64,000 nt of DNA, taken from the NCBI RefSeq assembly GCF_001514195.1, contig NZ_KQ948749.1, forward strand, positions 1 to 64,000, written 5' to 3'. Source of the stretch: Streptomyces griseorubiginosus (GTDB taxonomy: Bacteria; Actinomycetota; Actinomycetes; Streptomycetales; Streptomycetaceae). A model generated the notes under the pieces. That model was not told where the DNA came from. It saw nothing but the letters and a program-made list of their open reading frames with translations, and did no database searches. Both the position numbers and the translations under genes were made by a program. Positions 18,056 to 25,808 of the stretch are shown here, piece after piece (position 1 is the first letter of the stretch; each line of letters begins with the position of its first letter).

Positions 18056-18832
18056 ATGGCATCGGTCATCGAGCTGGGCGGCAGGGTCGCGGTGGTCACC
18101 GGCGGCACGCGCGGGGTGGGCGCGGGCATCACCCGGGCACTGCTGGAGGCGGGCGCCGAGGTCGTGGTCTGCGCCAGGCGCCCGCCGGAGACGTCGGTGC
18201 GGGCCGGCGGGCGCACGGCCCGGTTCCTGCCGCTGGACCTCAGGGACGCCGACGCGGTGACCGGCTTCTTCCAGCGGGTGCGCCGGGAATGCGGCCGTCT
18301 CGACGTCCTGGTCAACAACGCGGGCGGCACGCCGTACCGGATGCTGGACGAGGGCGGGGCCCAACGGCACGCGCGCGTGGTCGAGTTGAACCTGCTGGCC
18401 CCGCTCACCGCGTCCCTGGCCGCCTACGAGGTGATGCGCGAGCAGCCCGGGGGCGGGTCGATCGTGATGATCGGGAGCGTCAGCGGCAGCCGCCCCTCCC
18501 CCGGTTCGGCGGCCTACGGCGCCGCGAAGGCGGGGCTCGATCAGCTCGCGCGGACGATGGCCGTGGAGTGGGCCCCGCTCGTGCGGGTCAACACCCTGGT
18601 GCTGGGCATGGTCCGCACCGAACTGGCCCGGCTGCACTACGGCGACGAGGAGGGCGTGGCCGCCGTGGGACGCACCGTCCCGCTCGGCCGGCTCGCCGAC
18701 CCCGCCGAAGTGGGCGACGCCTGCGCGTTCCTCGCCTCCGACCGCGCCTCCTACATCTCCGGCGCGAGCCTCCTCGTCCACGGCGGCGGAGAGCGACCGG
18801 CGTTCCTCGACGCGGCCACCGCCAACCACTGA
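18056..18832 (+). CDS. short-chain dehydrogenase of the HIP cluster (Rv3549c-like)
   Basis: A protein of 258 aa, a classical SDR: TGGTRGVGAGI cofactor loop, LVNNAGG, Ser in MIGSVSGSR and YGAAKAG. RBS GGGAGG lies 6 nt before the ATG. In mycobacteria an SDR of the same length (Rv3549c) is divergent from echA20 exactly as here. Its precise step is not settled; a hydroxyacyl or ring-alcohol oxidation is likely. It is under the same divergent operator as echA20. Confidence 0.8.
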   Translation: MASVIELGGRVAVVTGGTRGVGAGITRALLEAGAEVVVCARRPPETSVRAGGRTARFLPLDLRDADAVTGFFQRVRRECGRLDVLVNNAGGTPYRMLDEGGAQRHARVVELNLLAPLTASLAAYEVMREQPGGGSIVMIGSVSGSRPSPGSAAYGAAKAGLDQLARTMAVEWAPLVRVNTLVLGMVRTELARLHYGDEEGVAAVGRTVPLGRLADPAEVGDACAFLASDRASYISGASLLVHGGGERPAFLDAATANH

Positions 18833-18929
18833 TCCGGCGGCCGCCGGAGGACCCACGAGCCGTCCGCCGAGCGATCAGTGAGTCGTCCGGCCGCCCGACC
18901 CGCGAGCCGTCAGCCGACCCCCGACCCCC

Positions 18930-19041
18930 GACCGCGGACCGCGGACCGCGGACCGCGGACCACCGTCCGCCGACCACCGACCACCGACCACCGACCACCG
19001 ACCACCGACCACCGACCACCGACCACTGTCCGCCGACCACC
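18930..19041. repeat. heptanucleotide tandem repeats in intergenic gap
   Basis: The 321-nt gap between the two SDR genes holds about four GACCGCG units followed by about eight GACCACC units, the latter bracketed by two near-identical copies of ACYGTCCGCCGACCACC. A 7-nt period does not keep reading frame, and no gene is seen in the gap. It looks like a small, length-variable minisatellite inside the 5' region of the second SDR. Confidence 0.85.
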
Positions 19042-19153
19042 CAGTGAGTCGTCCCCAGCCCAACCCACGAACCCGACCGACGACCGACCCGCCTGCCACC
19101 CCCGCCGCCCGACCAGTAAGCCGCCACCCACCCACGACGTGAGGATGATCCCC

Positions 19154-20065
19154 ATGAACGGACTGTGCACCGGACGCGTCGCCGTCGTCACCGGCGCCGG
19201 CCGCGGACTCGGCCGCGCGCACGCGCTCGCCCTCGCGGCGGAAGGCGCCGCGGTCGTCGTCAACGACCTCGGGGTCGGCGTCGACGGGACCGGAAGCGGT
19301 GCCGGGCCCGCGCAGCAGGTCGTCGAGGAGATCCGGGCACGCGGAGGACGGGCGGTCGCGCACGGCGGTGACATCGCGACGACCGAGGGCGCCGCGTCGC
19401 TCGTCCGCATGGCCCTGGAGTCGTACGGCCGGCTGGACGCCCTGGTCAACAACGCCGGGTTCCTGCGCGACCGGATGCTGGTCAACCTCGACGAGGACGA
19501 CTGGGACGCCGTCATGCGCGTCCATCTCAAGGGCCACTTCCTGCCGTTGAAGCATGCCGCCGCGCACTGGCGCGGGGAGGCGAAGGCCGGGCGGACTCCG
19601 ACCGCGCGGGTGGTCAACACCAGTAGCGGGGCCGGCCTGCTGGGCTCGGTCGGACAGGGGAACTACAGCGCGGCCAAGGCCGGAATCGTCGGGTTGACGC
19701 TGGTCGCGGCCGCCGAACTGGCCCGCTACGGCGTCCAGGTCAACGCCGTCGCCCCGGCCGCCCGCACCCGGATGACCGAGGCGACCTTCGCCGAGACCAT
19801 GGCCGCCCCAGGCGATGGCGGCTTCGACGCCATGGCCCCGGAGAACGTCTCCCCGCTGGTCGTCTGGCTTGCCTCCCCCGCGTCCGCCGGGGTGACCGGA
19901 CGGGTCTTCGAGGCCGAGGGCGGCCGGATCACCGTGATGGAGGGCTGGCGCCCCGGACCCACGGTCGACAAGGGAGCCCGCTGGACCCCGGCGCAGGCGG
20001 GCGAGACGGCGCTCCAACTGCTGGCCGAGGCGGAGGTGCCGCGGCCGGTGTACGGGGCCGGCTAG
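19154..20065 (+). CDS. short-chain dehydrogenase of the HIP cluster (Rv3548c-like)
   Basis: A protein of 303 aa. SDR hallmarks: TGAGRGLGRAHALALA, LVNNAGFLRDRMLVN, and YSAAKAGIVGL; length and the FLRDRML segment are like the N-terminal dehydrogenase module of MFE-2 type enzymes and mycobacterial Rv3548c (304 aa). The ATG is chosen with GAGG 9 nt upstream; an ATG three codons earlier is possible. It follows the first SDR after the repeat-filled gap. It likely oxidises a beta-hydroxyacyl-CoA in steroid ring C/D breakdown; it could act in general beta-oxidation. Confidence 0.8.
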   Translation: MNGLCTGRVAVVTGAGRGLGRAHALALAAEGAAVVVNDLGVGVDGTGSGAGPAQQVVEEIRARGGRAVAHGGDIATTEGAASLVRMALESYGRLDALVNNAGFLRDRMLVNLDEDDWDAVMRVHLKGHFLPLKHAAAHWRGEAKAGRTPTARVVNTSSGAGLLGSVGQGNYSAAKAGIVGLTLVAAAELARYGVQVNAVAPAARTRMTEATFAETMAAPGDGGFDAMAPENVSPLVVWLASPASAGVTGRVFEAEGGRITVMEGWRPGPTVDKGARWTPAQAGETALQLLAEAEVPRPVYGAG

Positions 20066-20101
20066 GCCCACCCCTTCGCCGACGCGGCGGTGCGGTGGGC
20101 C
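20065..20101 (+). terminator. hairpin after the second SDR
   Basis: GGCCCACC pairs with GGTGGGCC around an inner CGCC/GGCG stem, starting at the last base of the stop codon. It probably ends the steroid cluster transcript. Confidence 0.5.
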
Positions 20102-20134
20102 ACGATGCCCGGCGGTGCGGGCTAGCGTGCGGGT

Positions 20135-20998
20135 ATGACCTCCGGCACCGCCCCTCACTCCCCCGGCGAGCGACTCCTCGGCGTCAACGGTGTCGAGTTG
20201 TGCGTCGAGACCTTCGGAGACCCCTCGGCACCGGCGATCGTGCTGGTCGCCGGGGCGTGCGCCTCGATGCTGTGGTGGGACGCCGAACTGTGCGAACGGA
20301 TCGCCGCCGGTGGCCGGTTCGTGGTGCGCTACGACCACCGGGACACCGGCCGCTCGACCTGCTGCCCGCCGGGGCGGCCGACGTACACCTACGGCGACCT
20401 GGCCCAGGACGTGCTGGGGATCCTGGACGCCCTCGGCATCGAGCGCGCCCATCTGGTCTGTCAGTCGATGTTCGGCGGGATCGGTCTGCTCCTCGGGGTG
20501 GACCGGCCCGAGCGGGTCGCGTCGCTGACGTTCGTCTCGACGTCGACCGGCGCCGCAGATCTGCCGCCGCCGGCCGCCGACCTGGCCATGCCGCCCGCAC
20601 CGGATGCCGCCGACCCTGCCGCGGTCGTCGCGTACGTGGTCGCCGGGGCGAGGGCGTGCGCCGGCGGCTCGCCGTACTTCGACGAGGCCGCGATCCGGGC
20701 GCTGGCCGAGCGGGACGTGGCACGTGCCAGGAACTACGCGTCCACGCTGGTGAACCACTACGCCATCGGGTTCGACGAGCCGTCCCGGGGCGGCTTCGGC
20801 GACATCACGGCCCCCACGCTCGTGGTGCACGGCGACCTCGACCCGCTGCTGCCCCCGGCGCACGGCGAGGCGTTGCGCGACGCGGTCCCCGGTGCGGAGC
20901 TGCTCGTCCTGGAAGGGGCGGGGCACGACGTGCCGAGGGCGGTGTGGGACGCCTTCGTCCCGGCCCTGGTGCGGCACACGGCGGGAGACGGGTCGTAA
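20135..20998 (+). CDS. alpha/beta-fold hydrolase with atypical nucleophile elbow
   Basis: A protein of 287 aa in the alpha/beta-hydrolase fold: oxyanion segment LVAGACASMLWWD, strand RYDHRDTGRS, acid Asp in HGDLDPLLP and His in EGAGHDVP. The nucleophile elbow, normally GxSxG, reads CQSMFG with S111, so both flanking Gly positions are changed, although two Gly follow. It otherwise resembles RdmC/aclacinomycin-methylesterase-type hydrolases. Substrate is unknown. It ends in a 9-bp tandem repeat and is followed by a bidirectional terminator. Confidence 0.8.
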   Translation: MTSGTAPHSPGERLLGVNGVELCVETFGDPSAPAIVLVAGACASMLWWDAELCERIAAGGRFVVRYDHRDTGRSTCCPPGRPTYTYGDLAQDVLGILDALGIERAHLVCQSMFGGIGLLLGVDRPERVASLTFVSTSTGAADLPPPAADLAMPPAPDAADPAAVVAYVVAGARACAGGSPYFDEAAIRALAERDVARARNYASTLVNHYAIGFDEPSRGGFGDITAPTLVVHGDLDPLLPPAHGEALRDAVPGAELLVLEGAGHDVPRAVWDAFVPALVRHTAGDGS

Positions 20999-21035
20999 CT
21001 CCAGTGACTCCAGTGACTCCAGATGGACGCGCAAA

Positions 21036-21079
21036 GCCCCGTGGGCCGGAATCCATTGATGGATTCCGGCCCACGGGGC
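21036..21079. terminator. 20-bp perfect bidirectional terminator
   Basis: The arms GCCCCGTGGGCCGGAATCCA and TGGATTCCGGCCCACGGGGC pair perfectly around a TTGA tetraloop, between convergent hydrolase and GlsB-type genes. It is the strongest terminator in the window. Confidence 0.85.
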
Positions 21080-21117
21080 AGTGGTCGATTTATCGACCTG
21101 TAGGTACCGACGAGACG

Positions 21118-21399
21118 TCAGGCGTGCCGGTGGGAGCGTCCTCGGTTACCGGTGAAGACACGGTAGAGGGCGAGCAGGATGAGGGAGCCGACTATCGCGG
21201 CGACCCAGGTGGAGATCTCGAAGAACCCGTCGACCGAGTCGACGCCGAAGATCACCTTGCCCAGCCACCCGCCGAGCAGGGCACCCACGATCCCGATGAG
21301 CATGGTGATGATGACACCGCCGGGGTCCTTGCCCGGCATGATGGCCTTGGCGATCGCTCCGGCGAGCAGGCCGATGATGATCCACGCGAGGATTCCCAT
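21118..21399 (-). CDS. GlsB/YeaQ/YmgE-type stress membrane protein
   Basis: A protein of 93 aa with three hydrophobic segments and the family signature: MGILAWIIIGLLAGAIAKAI, then PGKDPGGVIITMLIGIVGAL with the GGWLGK glycine-rich turn. It is a small inner-membrane protein of the transglycosylase-associated family, usually induced by general stress. An AGAGGGA sequence lies before the ATG. Its divergent promoter has a possible SigB-type element, consistent with the sigma factor nearby. Confidence 0.88.
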   Translation of the reverse strand: MGILAWIIIGLLAGAIAKAIMPGKDPGGVIITMLIGIVGALLGGWLGKVIFGVDSVDGFFEISTWVAAIVGSLILLALYRVFTGNRGRSHRHA

Positions 21400-21450
21400 G
21401 GTGTCTGTCCCTCTTCCTTCATGAGATAAGGACTGCGTCAGCACATCGTG

Positions 21451-21474
21451 TTTACCGTCCGCGCGCATACAAAC
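21451..21474 (-). promoter_or_regulatory. possible SigB-type promoter for the GlsB-type gene
   Basis: On the minus strand GTTT is followed after 14 nt by GGTAAA, close to the GTTT-N14-16-GGGTAT form used by streptomycete SigB-like factors. It is about 50 nt upstream of the GlsB ATG. The match to the -10 is imperfect. Confidence 0.35.
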
Positions 21475-21628
21475 GTTTCCTATGAAATCCGTTTCGCCGA
21501 CAGGTCGCGCGCAGGCCGGGCCCGAGCGGTTCACATGCGTGTTCGAGCGACTCGAAGGGCGCGATCTGGGAACCGGGAGAGAAGCCCGGGCGCGTGAGCC
21601 CGGTTCGCCGACCGGAGGAGAGGCCACG

Positions 21629-22177
21629 ATGGCACCCGCACACGACTCGCGGCCGCACGTCGAGGAGACCGTCGAGGTCGCCGTTCCGGTGCGTACGGCG
21701 TACAACCAGTGGACGCAGTTCAAGACCTTCCCCCGGTTCTCGACCGTCGTGCACGACGTCGAACAGGTCAGGCCCACCGTGACCGTGTGGACCCTCGGCT
21801 ACGGCCCGATGCGCCACCGTTTCGCGGTGGAGATCGTGGAGCAGGACCCCGACACGTGCCTGATCTGGCGCGGTCTTGACCAGCACCCCTCCCATCAGGG
21901 CGAGGTGCAGTTCAGGCCGACGCGGTCGGGCGGCACGGCGGTCACCGTCCGGATCCGTCTGGAGCCGCGCGGGGTCGCGAAGCTGCTCCTGGGCTCGTCC
22001 AAGGGCGCGCAGGTGGTCGCCCGGCCGGTGCGCCGCGAGCTCCTGAGCTTCAAGGACTACATCGAGGGGGTCGGGCAGGAGGGCGGCGCGTGGCGCGGCA
22101 CGATCCGCAACGGCCGCGTCCAGCACGACCACCCGGAACCGCCGAGGAGCCGGGTGGCCCGGTGGCCCGTCGGCTGA
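21629..22177 (+). CDS. SRPBCC-family (polyketide cyclase/dehydrase-like) protein
   Basis: A protein of 182 aa. ETVEVAVPVRTAYNQWTQF and FPRFSTVVHDVEQVR are the opening strand and helix of the START/SRPBCC family, followed by the barrel and a C-terminal helix (LLSFKDYIEG). The ATG follows GGAGGAGAGG at good spacing; a 49-codon upstream extension is low complexity and rejected. Such proteins bind hydrophobic ligands and are frequent in actinobacterial stress clusters. It is 82 nt upstream of the molybdopterin oxidoreductase and may be cotranscribed. Confidence 0.78.
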   Translation: MAPAHDSRPHVEETVEVAVPVRTAYNQWTQFKTFPRFSTVVHDVEQVRPTVTVWTLGYGPMRHRFAVEIVEQDPDTCLIWRGLDQHPSHQGEVQFRPTRSGGTAVTVRIRLEPRGVAKLLLGSSKGAQVVARPVRRELLSFKDYIEGVGQEGGAWRGTIRNGRVQHDHPEPPRSRVARWPVG

Positions 22178-22259
22178 CCCGCGTTTCCGACCAGCGTTCC
22201 GGACCTGCGTTCCAGGCCCGCGCTCCGGACCCGCAGAAGAGCAGAAGAGAGGCGAACCG

Positions 22260-24551
22260 ATGCAGAACCCGTCAGGTCAGGAGCCGGAGGACACCCTCTC
22301 GGTGACACCGCCGAAGAAGTGGGCGGCGGGGGTTCCCGCAGTCGTGCACGCGCTGGAGTACTCGCTGGAGCAGACCTCACCGCGCAGGACCGGGGTCGAC
22401 CTGCTGACGATGAACCAGGTGGGCGGGATCGACTGCCCCGGCTGCGCCTGGGCGGATCCGAAGCCGGGGAACCGGCATCGCAACGAGTACTGCGAGAACG
22501 GCGCCAAGCACATCAACGACGAGGCCACGACCCGCCGGATCACCGCCGACTTCTTCCGCGAGCACAGCGTGTCCGAGCTCGCCGCGCGCTCCGACATGTG
22601 GCTCAACCAGCAGGGCCGGCTCACCGAGCCGATGATCAAGCGGCCGGGCTCCGACCACTACGAGCCCATCGCCTGGCAGGACGCCCTGGGCGTGCTGGCC
22701 GGCGAGCTGACCTCGCTGGACTCCCCCGACGAGGCGGTCTTCTACACCTCGGGCCGGGCGAGCAACGAGGCCGCCTTCGTGCTCCAGCTCTTCGCCCGCG
22801 CCTTCGGCACCAACAACCTGCCCGACTGCAGCAACATGTGCCACGAGTCGAGCGGCTTCGCCCTGAGCGAGACGCTGGGCACCGGCAAGGGCACCGTCAG
22901 CCTCGACGACCTCCACCACGCCGAACTGATCTTCCTGGTGGGGCAGAACCCGGGCAGCAACCATCCGCGCCAGCTCTCCGCGCTGGAGGAGGCCAAGCGG
23001 AACGGCGCCCGCATCGTGGCGGTCAACCCGCTGCCCGAGGCGGGGCTGCGGCGCTTCAAGAACCCGCAGAAACCGCGCGGTGTCGTCGGCCGCGGCACCC
23101 AGATCGCCGACCGCTTCCTGCACATCAAGCCCGGCGGCGACCTCGCCCTGTTCCAGGCCCTGAACCTGCTGCTGCTGGAGGCCGAGGACGCCCGGCCCGG
23201 CACCGTGCTGGACCACGACTTCATCGACGCCCACACCAGCGGATTCGACGAGTTCGTGGAGCACGCCCGCAGCGTCGACTGGGACGAGGTGCGGACGGCG
23301 ACCGGACTGACCCGCGAGGAGATCGAGAAGGTCCGCGACGAGGTCCTGCGCAGCGAACGGGTCGTCGTCTGCTGGGCGATGGGCATCACCCAGCACAAGC
23401 ACGGCGTGCCCACGATCCGGGAGATCGTCAACTTCCTTCTGCTGCGCGGTAATCTGGGGCGGGCCGGTACCGGCGCCTGCCCGGTGCGCGGGCACAGCAA
23501 CGTGCAGGGCGACCGCACCATGGGCATCTGGGAGCAGATGCCGGACGCGTTCCTCGACGCTCTCCAGAAGGAGTTCGGCTTCGACCCGCCGCGCCCGCAC
23601 GGCCTCGACTCGGTGAACTCGATCAAGGCGATGCGCGAGGGCCGCGTGAAGGTGTTCCTGGCCCTCGCCGGCAACTTCGTGCGAGCGGCTCCCGACAGCG
23701 AGGTCACCGAGGAGGCGATGCGCTCGTGCCGGCTGACCGCCCACATCTCCACCAAGCTCAACCGTTCGCACACCGTGTGCGGGGACACCGCGCTGATCCT
23801 GCCGACCCTCGGCCGCACCGAGCGTGACGTCCAGGCCGACGGCGAGCAGTTCGTCACCGTGGAGAACTCCATGAGCGAGGTGCACACCTCCCAGGGCCGC
23901 CTGGAACCGGCGTCCCGGCTGCTGCTCAGCGAGGTCGCCATCCTGTGCCGGCTGGCCCGCCGCACCCTCGACGGCAAGGCGGACATCCCCTGGGACCGGT
24001 TCGAGGCGGACTACGGCACGATCCGCGACCGTATCGCGCGCATCGTGCCGGGATTCCACGACTTCAACGCGCGGGTGACCCGCCCCGGCGGCTTCCAGCT
24101 GCCCAACCCGGTCAACGAGGGGGTGTTCGACACCGCGTCCGGCAAGGCCATGTTCAGCTGCAACGAACGGGTGGTCCCCCGGGCCCCCGAGGGCCATCTG
24201 CTGCTCCAGACGCTGCGCTCGCACGACCAGTGGAACACCGTTCCCTACACGCTGAACGACCGCTACCGGGGCATCCACGGCAGCCGGCACGTCGTCATGG
24301 TCAACTCGGCCGACCTCTCCCGACTGGGGCTGGCGCAGGGCGACCACGTGGATCTCGTCAGTGTCGCGGCGGACGGCACCGAGCGCCGGGCCGCGGACTT
24401 CTCGATCGTGTCCTACCCGACGGCACCGGGCTCCGCCGCGGCCTACTACCCCGAGACCAACGTCCTGGTCCCGCTGGACAGCGTCGCCGACATCAGCAAC
24501 CAGCCCGCCTCGAAGGGCATCGTGGTCCGCCTCGAACCGTCCGGCGCCTGA
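22260..24551 (+). CDS. FdhF/YdeP-family molybdopterin oxidoreductase
   Basis: A protein of 763 aa of the DMSO-reductase superfamily. The N-terminal motif GGIDCPGCAWADP (C59, C62) is typical of the YdeP group, which lacks the standard four-Cys iron-sulfur site of formate dehydrogenases. Molybdopterin-binding segments include YTSGRASNEAAFVLQLFARA, FLVGQNPGSNHPRQL and the C-terminal NDRYRGIHGSRHVVMVN with SAAAYYPETN. E. coli YdeP contributes to acid resistance. No TAT signal, so it is cytoplasmic. It sits in a stress block with a SigB/F-type sigma factor. Confidence 0.88.
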   Translation: MQNPSGQEPEDTLSVTPPKKWAAGVPAVVHALEYSLEQTSPRRTGVDLLTMNQVGGIDCPGCAWADPKPGNRHRNEYCENGAKHINDEATTRRITADFFREHSVSELAARSDMWLNQQGRLTEPMIKRPGSDHYEPIAWQDALGVLAGELTSLDSPDEAVFYTSGRASNEAAFVLQLFARAFGTNNLPDCSNMCHESSGFALSETLGTGKGTVSLDDLHHAELIFLVGQNPGSNHPRQLSALEEAKRNGARIVAVNPLPEAGLRRFKNPQKPRGVVGRGTQIADRFLHIKPGGDLALFQALNLLLLEAEDARPGTVLDHDFIDAHTSGFDEFVEHARSVDWDEVRTATGLTREEIEKVRDEVLRSERVVVCWAMGITQHKHGVPTIREIVNFLLLRGNLGRAGTGACPVRGHSNVQGDRTMGIWEQMPDAFLDALQKEFGFDPPRPHGLDSVNSIKAMREGRVKVFLALAGNFVRAAPDSEVTEEAMRSCRLTAHISTKLNRSHTVCGDTALILPTLGRTERDVQADGEQFVTVENSMSEVHTSQGRLEPASRLLLSEVAILCRLARRTLDGKADIPWDRFEADYGTIRDRIARIVPGFHDFNARVTRPGGFQLPNPVNEGVFDTASGKAMFSCNERVVPRAPEGHLLLQTLRSHDQWNTVPYTLNDRYRGIHGSRHVVMVNSADLSRLGLAQGDHVDLVSVAADGTERRAADFSIVSYPTAPGSAAAYYPETNVLVPLDSVADISNQPASKGIVVRLEPSGA

Positions 24552-24910
24552 CCCTCAGGACGGCAGGTGGATGGTGGCGGCGGCCGGGGTGTACCGGCTG
24601 CCGCCGGTCGTGATCGGTCCGGGGCGGTTCGGGCAGTTCCCGTGCGCGTTGCAGTCCGGCGGTCGGCCGAACCACCCATGCCCCGCCACCACGACCTGGC
24701 GGAGCCGGTGGCAGGTCCGACGAGGCCCGGCCGTCGGCGGCCGACGGGCCCACAGGGCCGCATTCCGAGACGTTCGGGAAAGCATTTCCGGCGTCGCGCG
24801 ACATTGCCATCCGAACAGCAGGAGTGGACCCTGGATCCCGGGGTAGGCGCGGGTTTGTCGGCCGCCGGGGTGGGCGGCACCAAGGGTTTGATTCCGGGAG
24901 GGGAACGATC
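24552..24910. other. 359-nt gap upstream of sigma factor gene, no gene seen
   Basis: No reading frame here has recognisable protein character. The last about 25 nt form the ribosome site of the sigma gene (CGGGAGGGG). The stretch probably holds the sigma gene's promoter, but I see no clear -10/-35. Confidence 0.5.
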
Positions 24911-25756
24911 ATGGCGGTGACGACAAGGACGGCGTCCGCACCGGGGACCACCGAGCTGCCCCAGCTGGCAGAGCCCTCCCAGGTGGCGCCCAAGGACGCG
25001 CGGCAGCTGTCGCGGCTGTTCTTCGAGCAGCTGGCCGTCCTGGAAGAAGGCACGCCGGAGTACCAGTACGCCCGCAACACGCTGATCGAGATGAACATGT
25101 CCCTGGTCCGCTTCGCGGCCGGCCGGTTCCGCAGCCGCGGTCCGGAGGAGATGGAGGACATCGTCCAGGTCGGCATGATCGGTCTGATCAAGGCGATCGA
25201 CCGGTTCGAGCTGTCCCGCGAGGCGGAGTTCACCTCGTTCGCCATCCCCTACATAGTCGGCGAGATCAAGCGGTTCTTCCGCGACACCACCTGGGCCGTC
25301 CACGTGCCGCGCCGCCTCCAGGAGGCCCGCGTCCAGCTGGCCCGCGCCACCGAGGAACTCCGCAGCCGCCTCGGCCGCACCCCGACGGTGAAGGAACTGT
25401 CGGAACTGATGAGCCTGCCCGAGGACGAGGTCATCGAGGCGCGCATCGCCGCCAACGGCTACAACTCCGCCTCCCTGGACGCCACCATCAGCGGCAGCCA
25501 GGACGGCGAGTCGGTCCTCCAGGACTTCATCGGCGCCGACGACACCGCCCTGGAACTGGTGGAGGACTTCCACGCGCTGGCTCCCCTCATCGCCGGCCTC
25601 ACGGAACGCGAGCGGCTGATCATCCACATGCGGTTCGTGGAGGAGCTCACCCAGTCGGAGATGGGCGAGCGCCTCGGCATCTCCCAGATGCACGTCTCGC
25701 GGTTGCTCTCGCGCACGCTGACCCGGCTGCGCCAGGGGATGCTCCCCACCCACTGA
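24911..25756 (+). CDS. SigB/SigF/SigG-subfamily RNA polymerase sigma factor
   Basis: A protein of 281 aa with sigma-70 regions 2 (IEMNMSLVRFAAGRF, MEDIVQVGMIGLIKAIDRFE, FTSFAIPYIVGEIKRFFRD), 3 (VPRRLQEARVQLARA, TPTVKELSELM) and 4 (LTERERLIIHMRFVEELTQS, ISQMHVSRLLSRTL). The phrase TSFAIPYIVGEIKRFFRD is diagnostic of the SigB/F/G group, controlled by anti-sigma factors and SpoIIE-type phosphatases. The ATG has GGGAGGGG at 7 nt. The next gene is such a phosphatase, which may feed this factor. Confidence 0.92.
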   Translation: MAVTTRTASAPGTTELPQLAEPSQVAPKDARQLSRLFFEQLAVLEEGTPEYQYARNTLIEMNMSLVRFAAGRFRSRGPEEMEDIVQVGMIGLIKAIDRFELSREAEFTSFAIPYIVGEIKRFFRDTTWAVHVPRRLQEARVQLARATEELRSRLGRTPTVKELSELMSLPEDEVIEARIAANGYNSASLDATISGSQDGESVLQDFIGADDTALELVEDFHALAPLIAGLTERERLIIHMRFVEELTQSEMGERLGISQMHVSRLLSRTLTRLRQGMLPTH

Positions 25757-25808
25757 CCCGGTCGGCGCACCTGCTGACCACGGCCGTCGGCTGTGCGATG
25801 CTCGACGC

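Noticed and set aside
18930..19041. Short regular repeats considered as a CRISPR array
   Set aside because: The unit is 7 nt with no spacers and there are no cas genes nearby; it is a minisatellite.
22178..22259. CGTTCCGGACC-like imperfect repeats between the SRPBCC and molybdopterin genes
   Set aside because: The units are short and degenerate; no consistent period or palindrome supports a regulatory role.
22377..24347. 656-codon open frame antisense to the molybdopterin oxidoreductase
   Set aside because: It is composed of Val/Gly/Ala/His-rich low-information sequence, lacks a ribosome site and mirrors a well-supported gene.
24555..24785. 76-codon minus-strand frame in the gap before the sigma factor gene
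   Set aside because: There is no ribosome site, no recognisable family and low-complexity composition.
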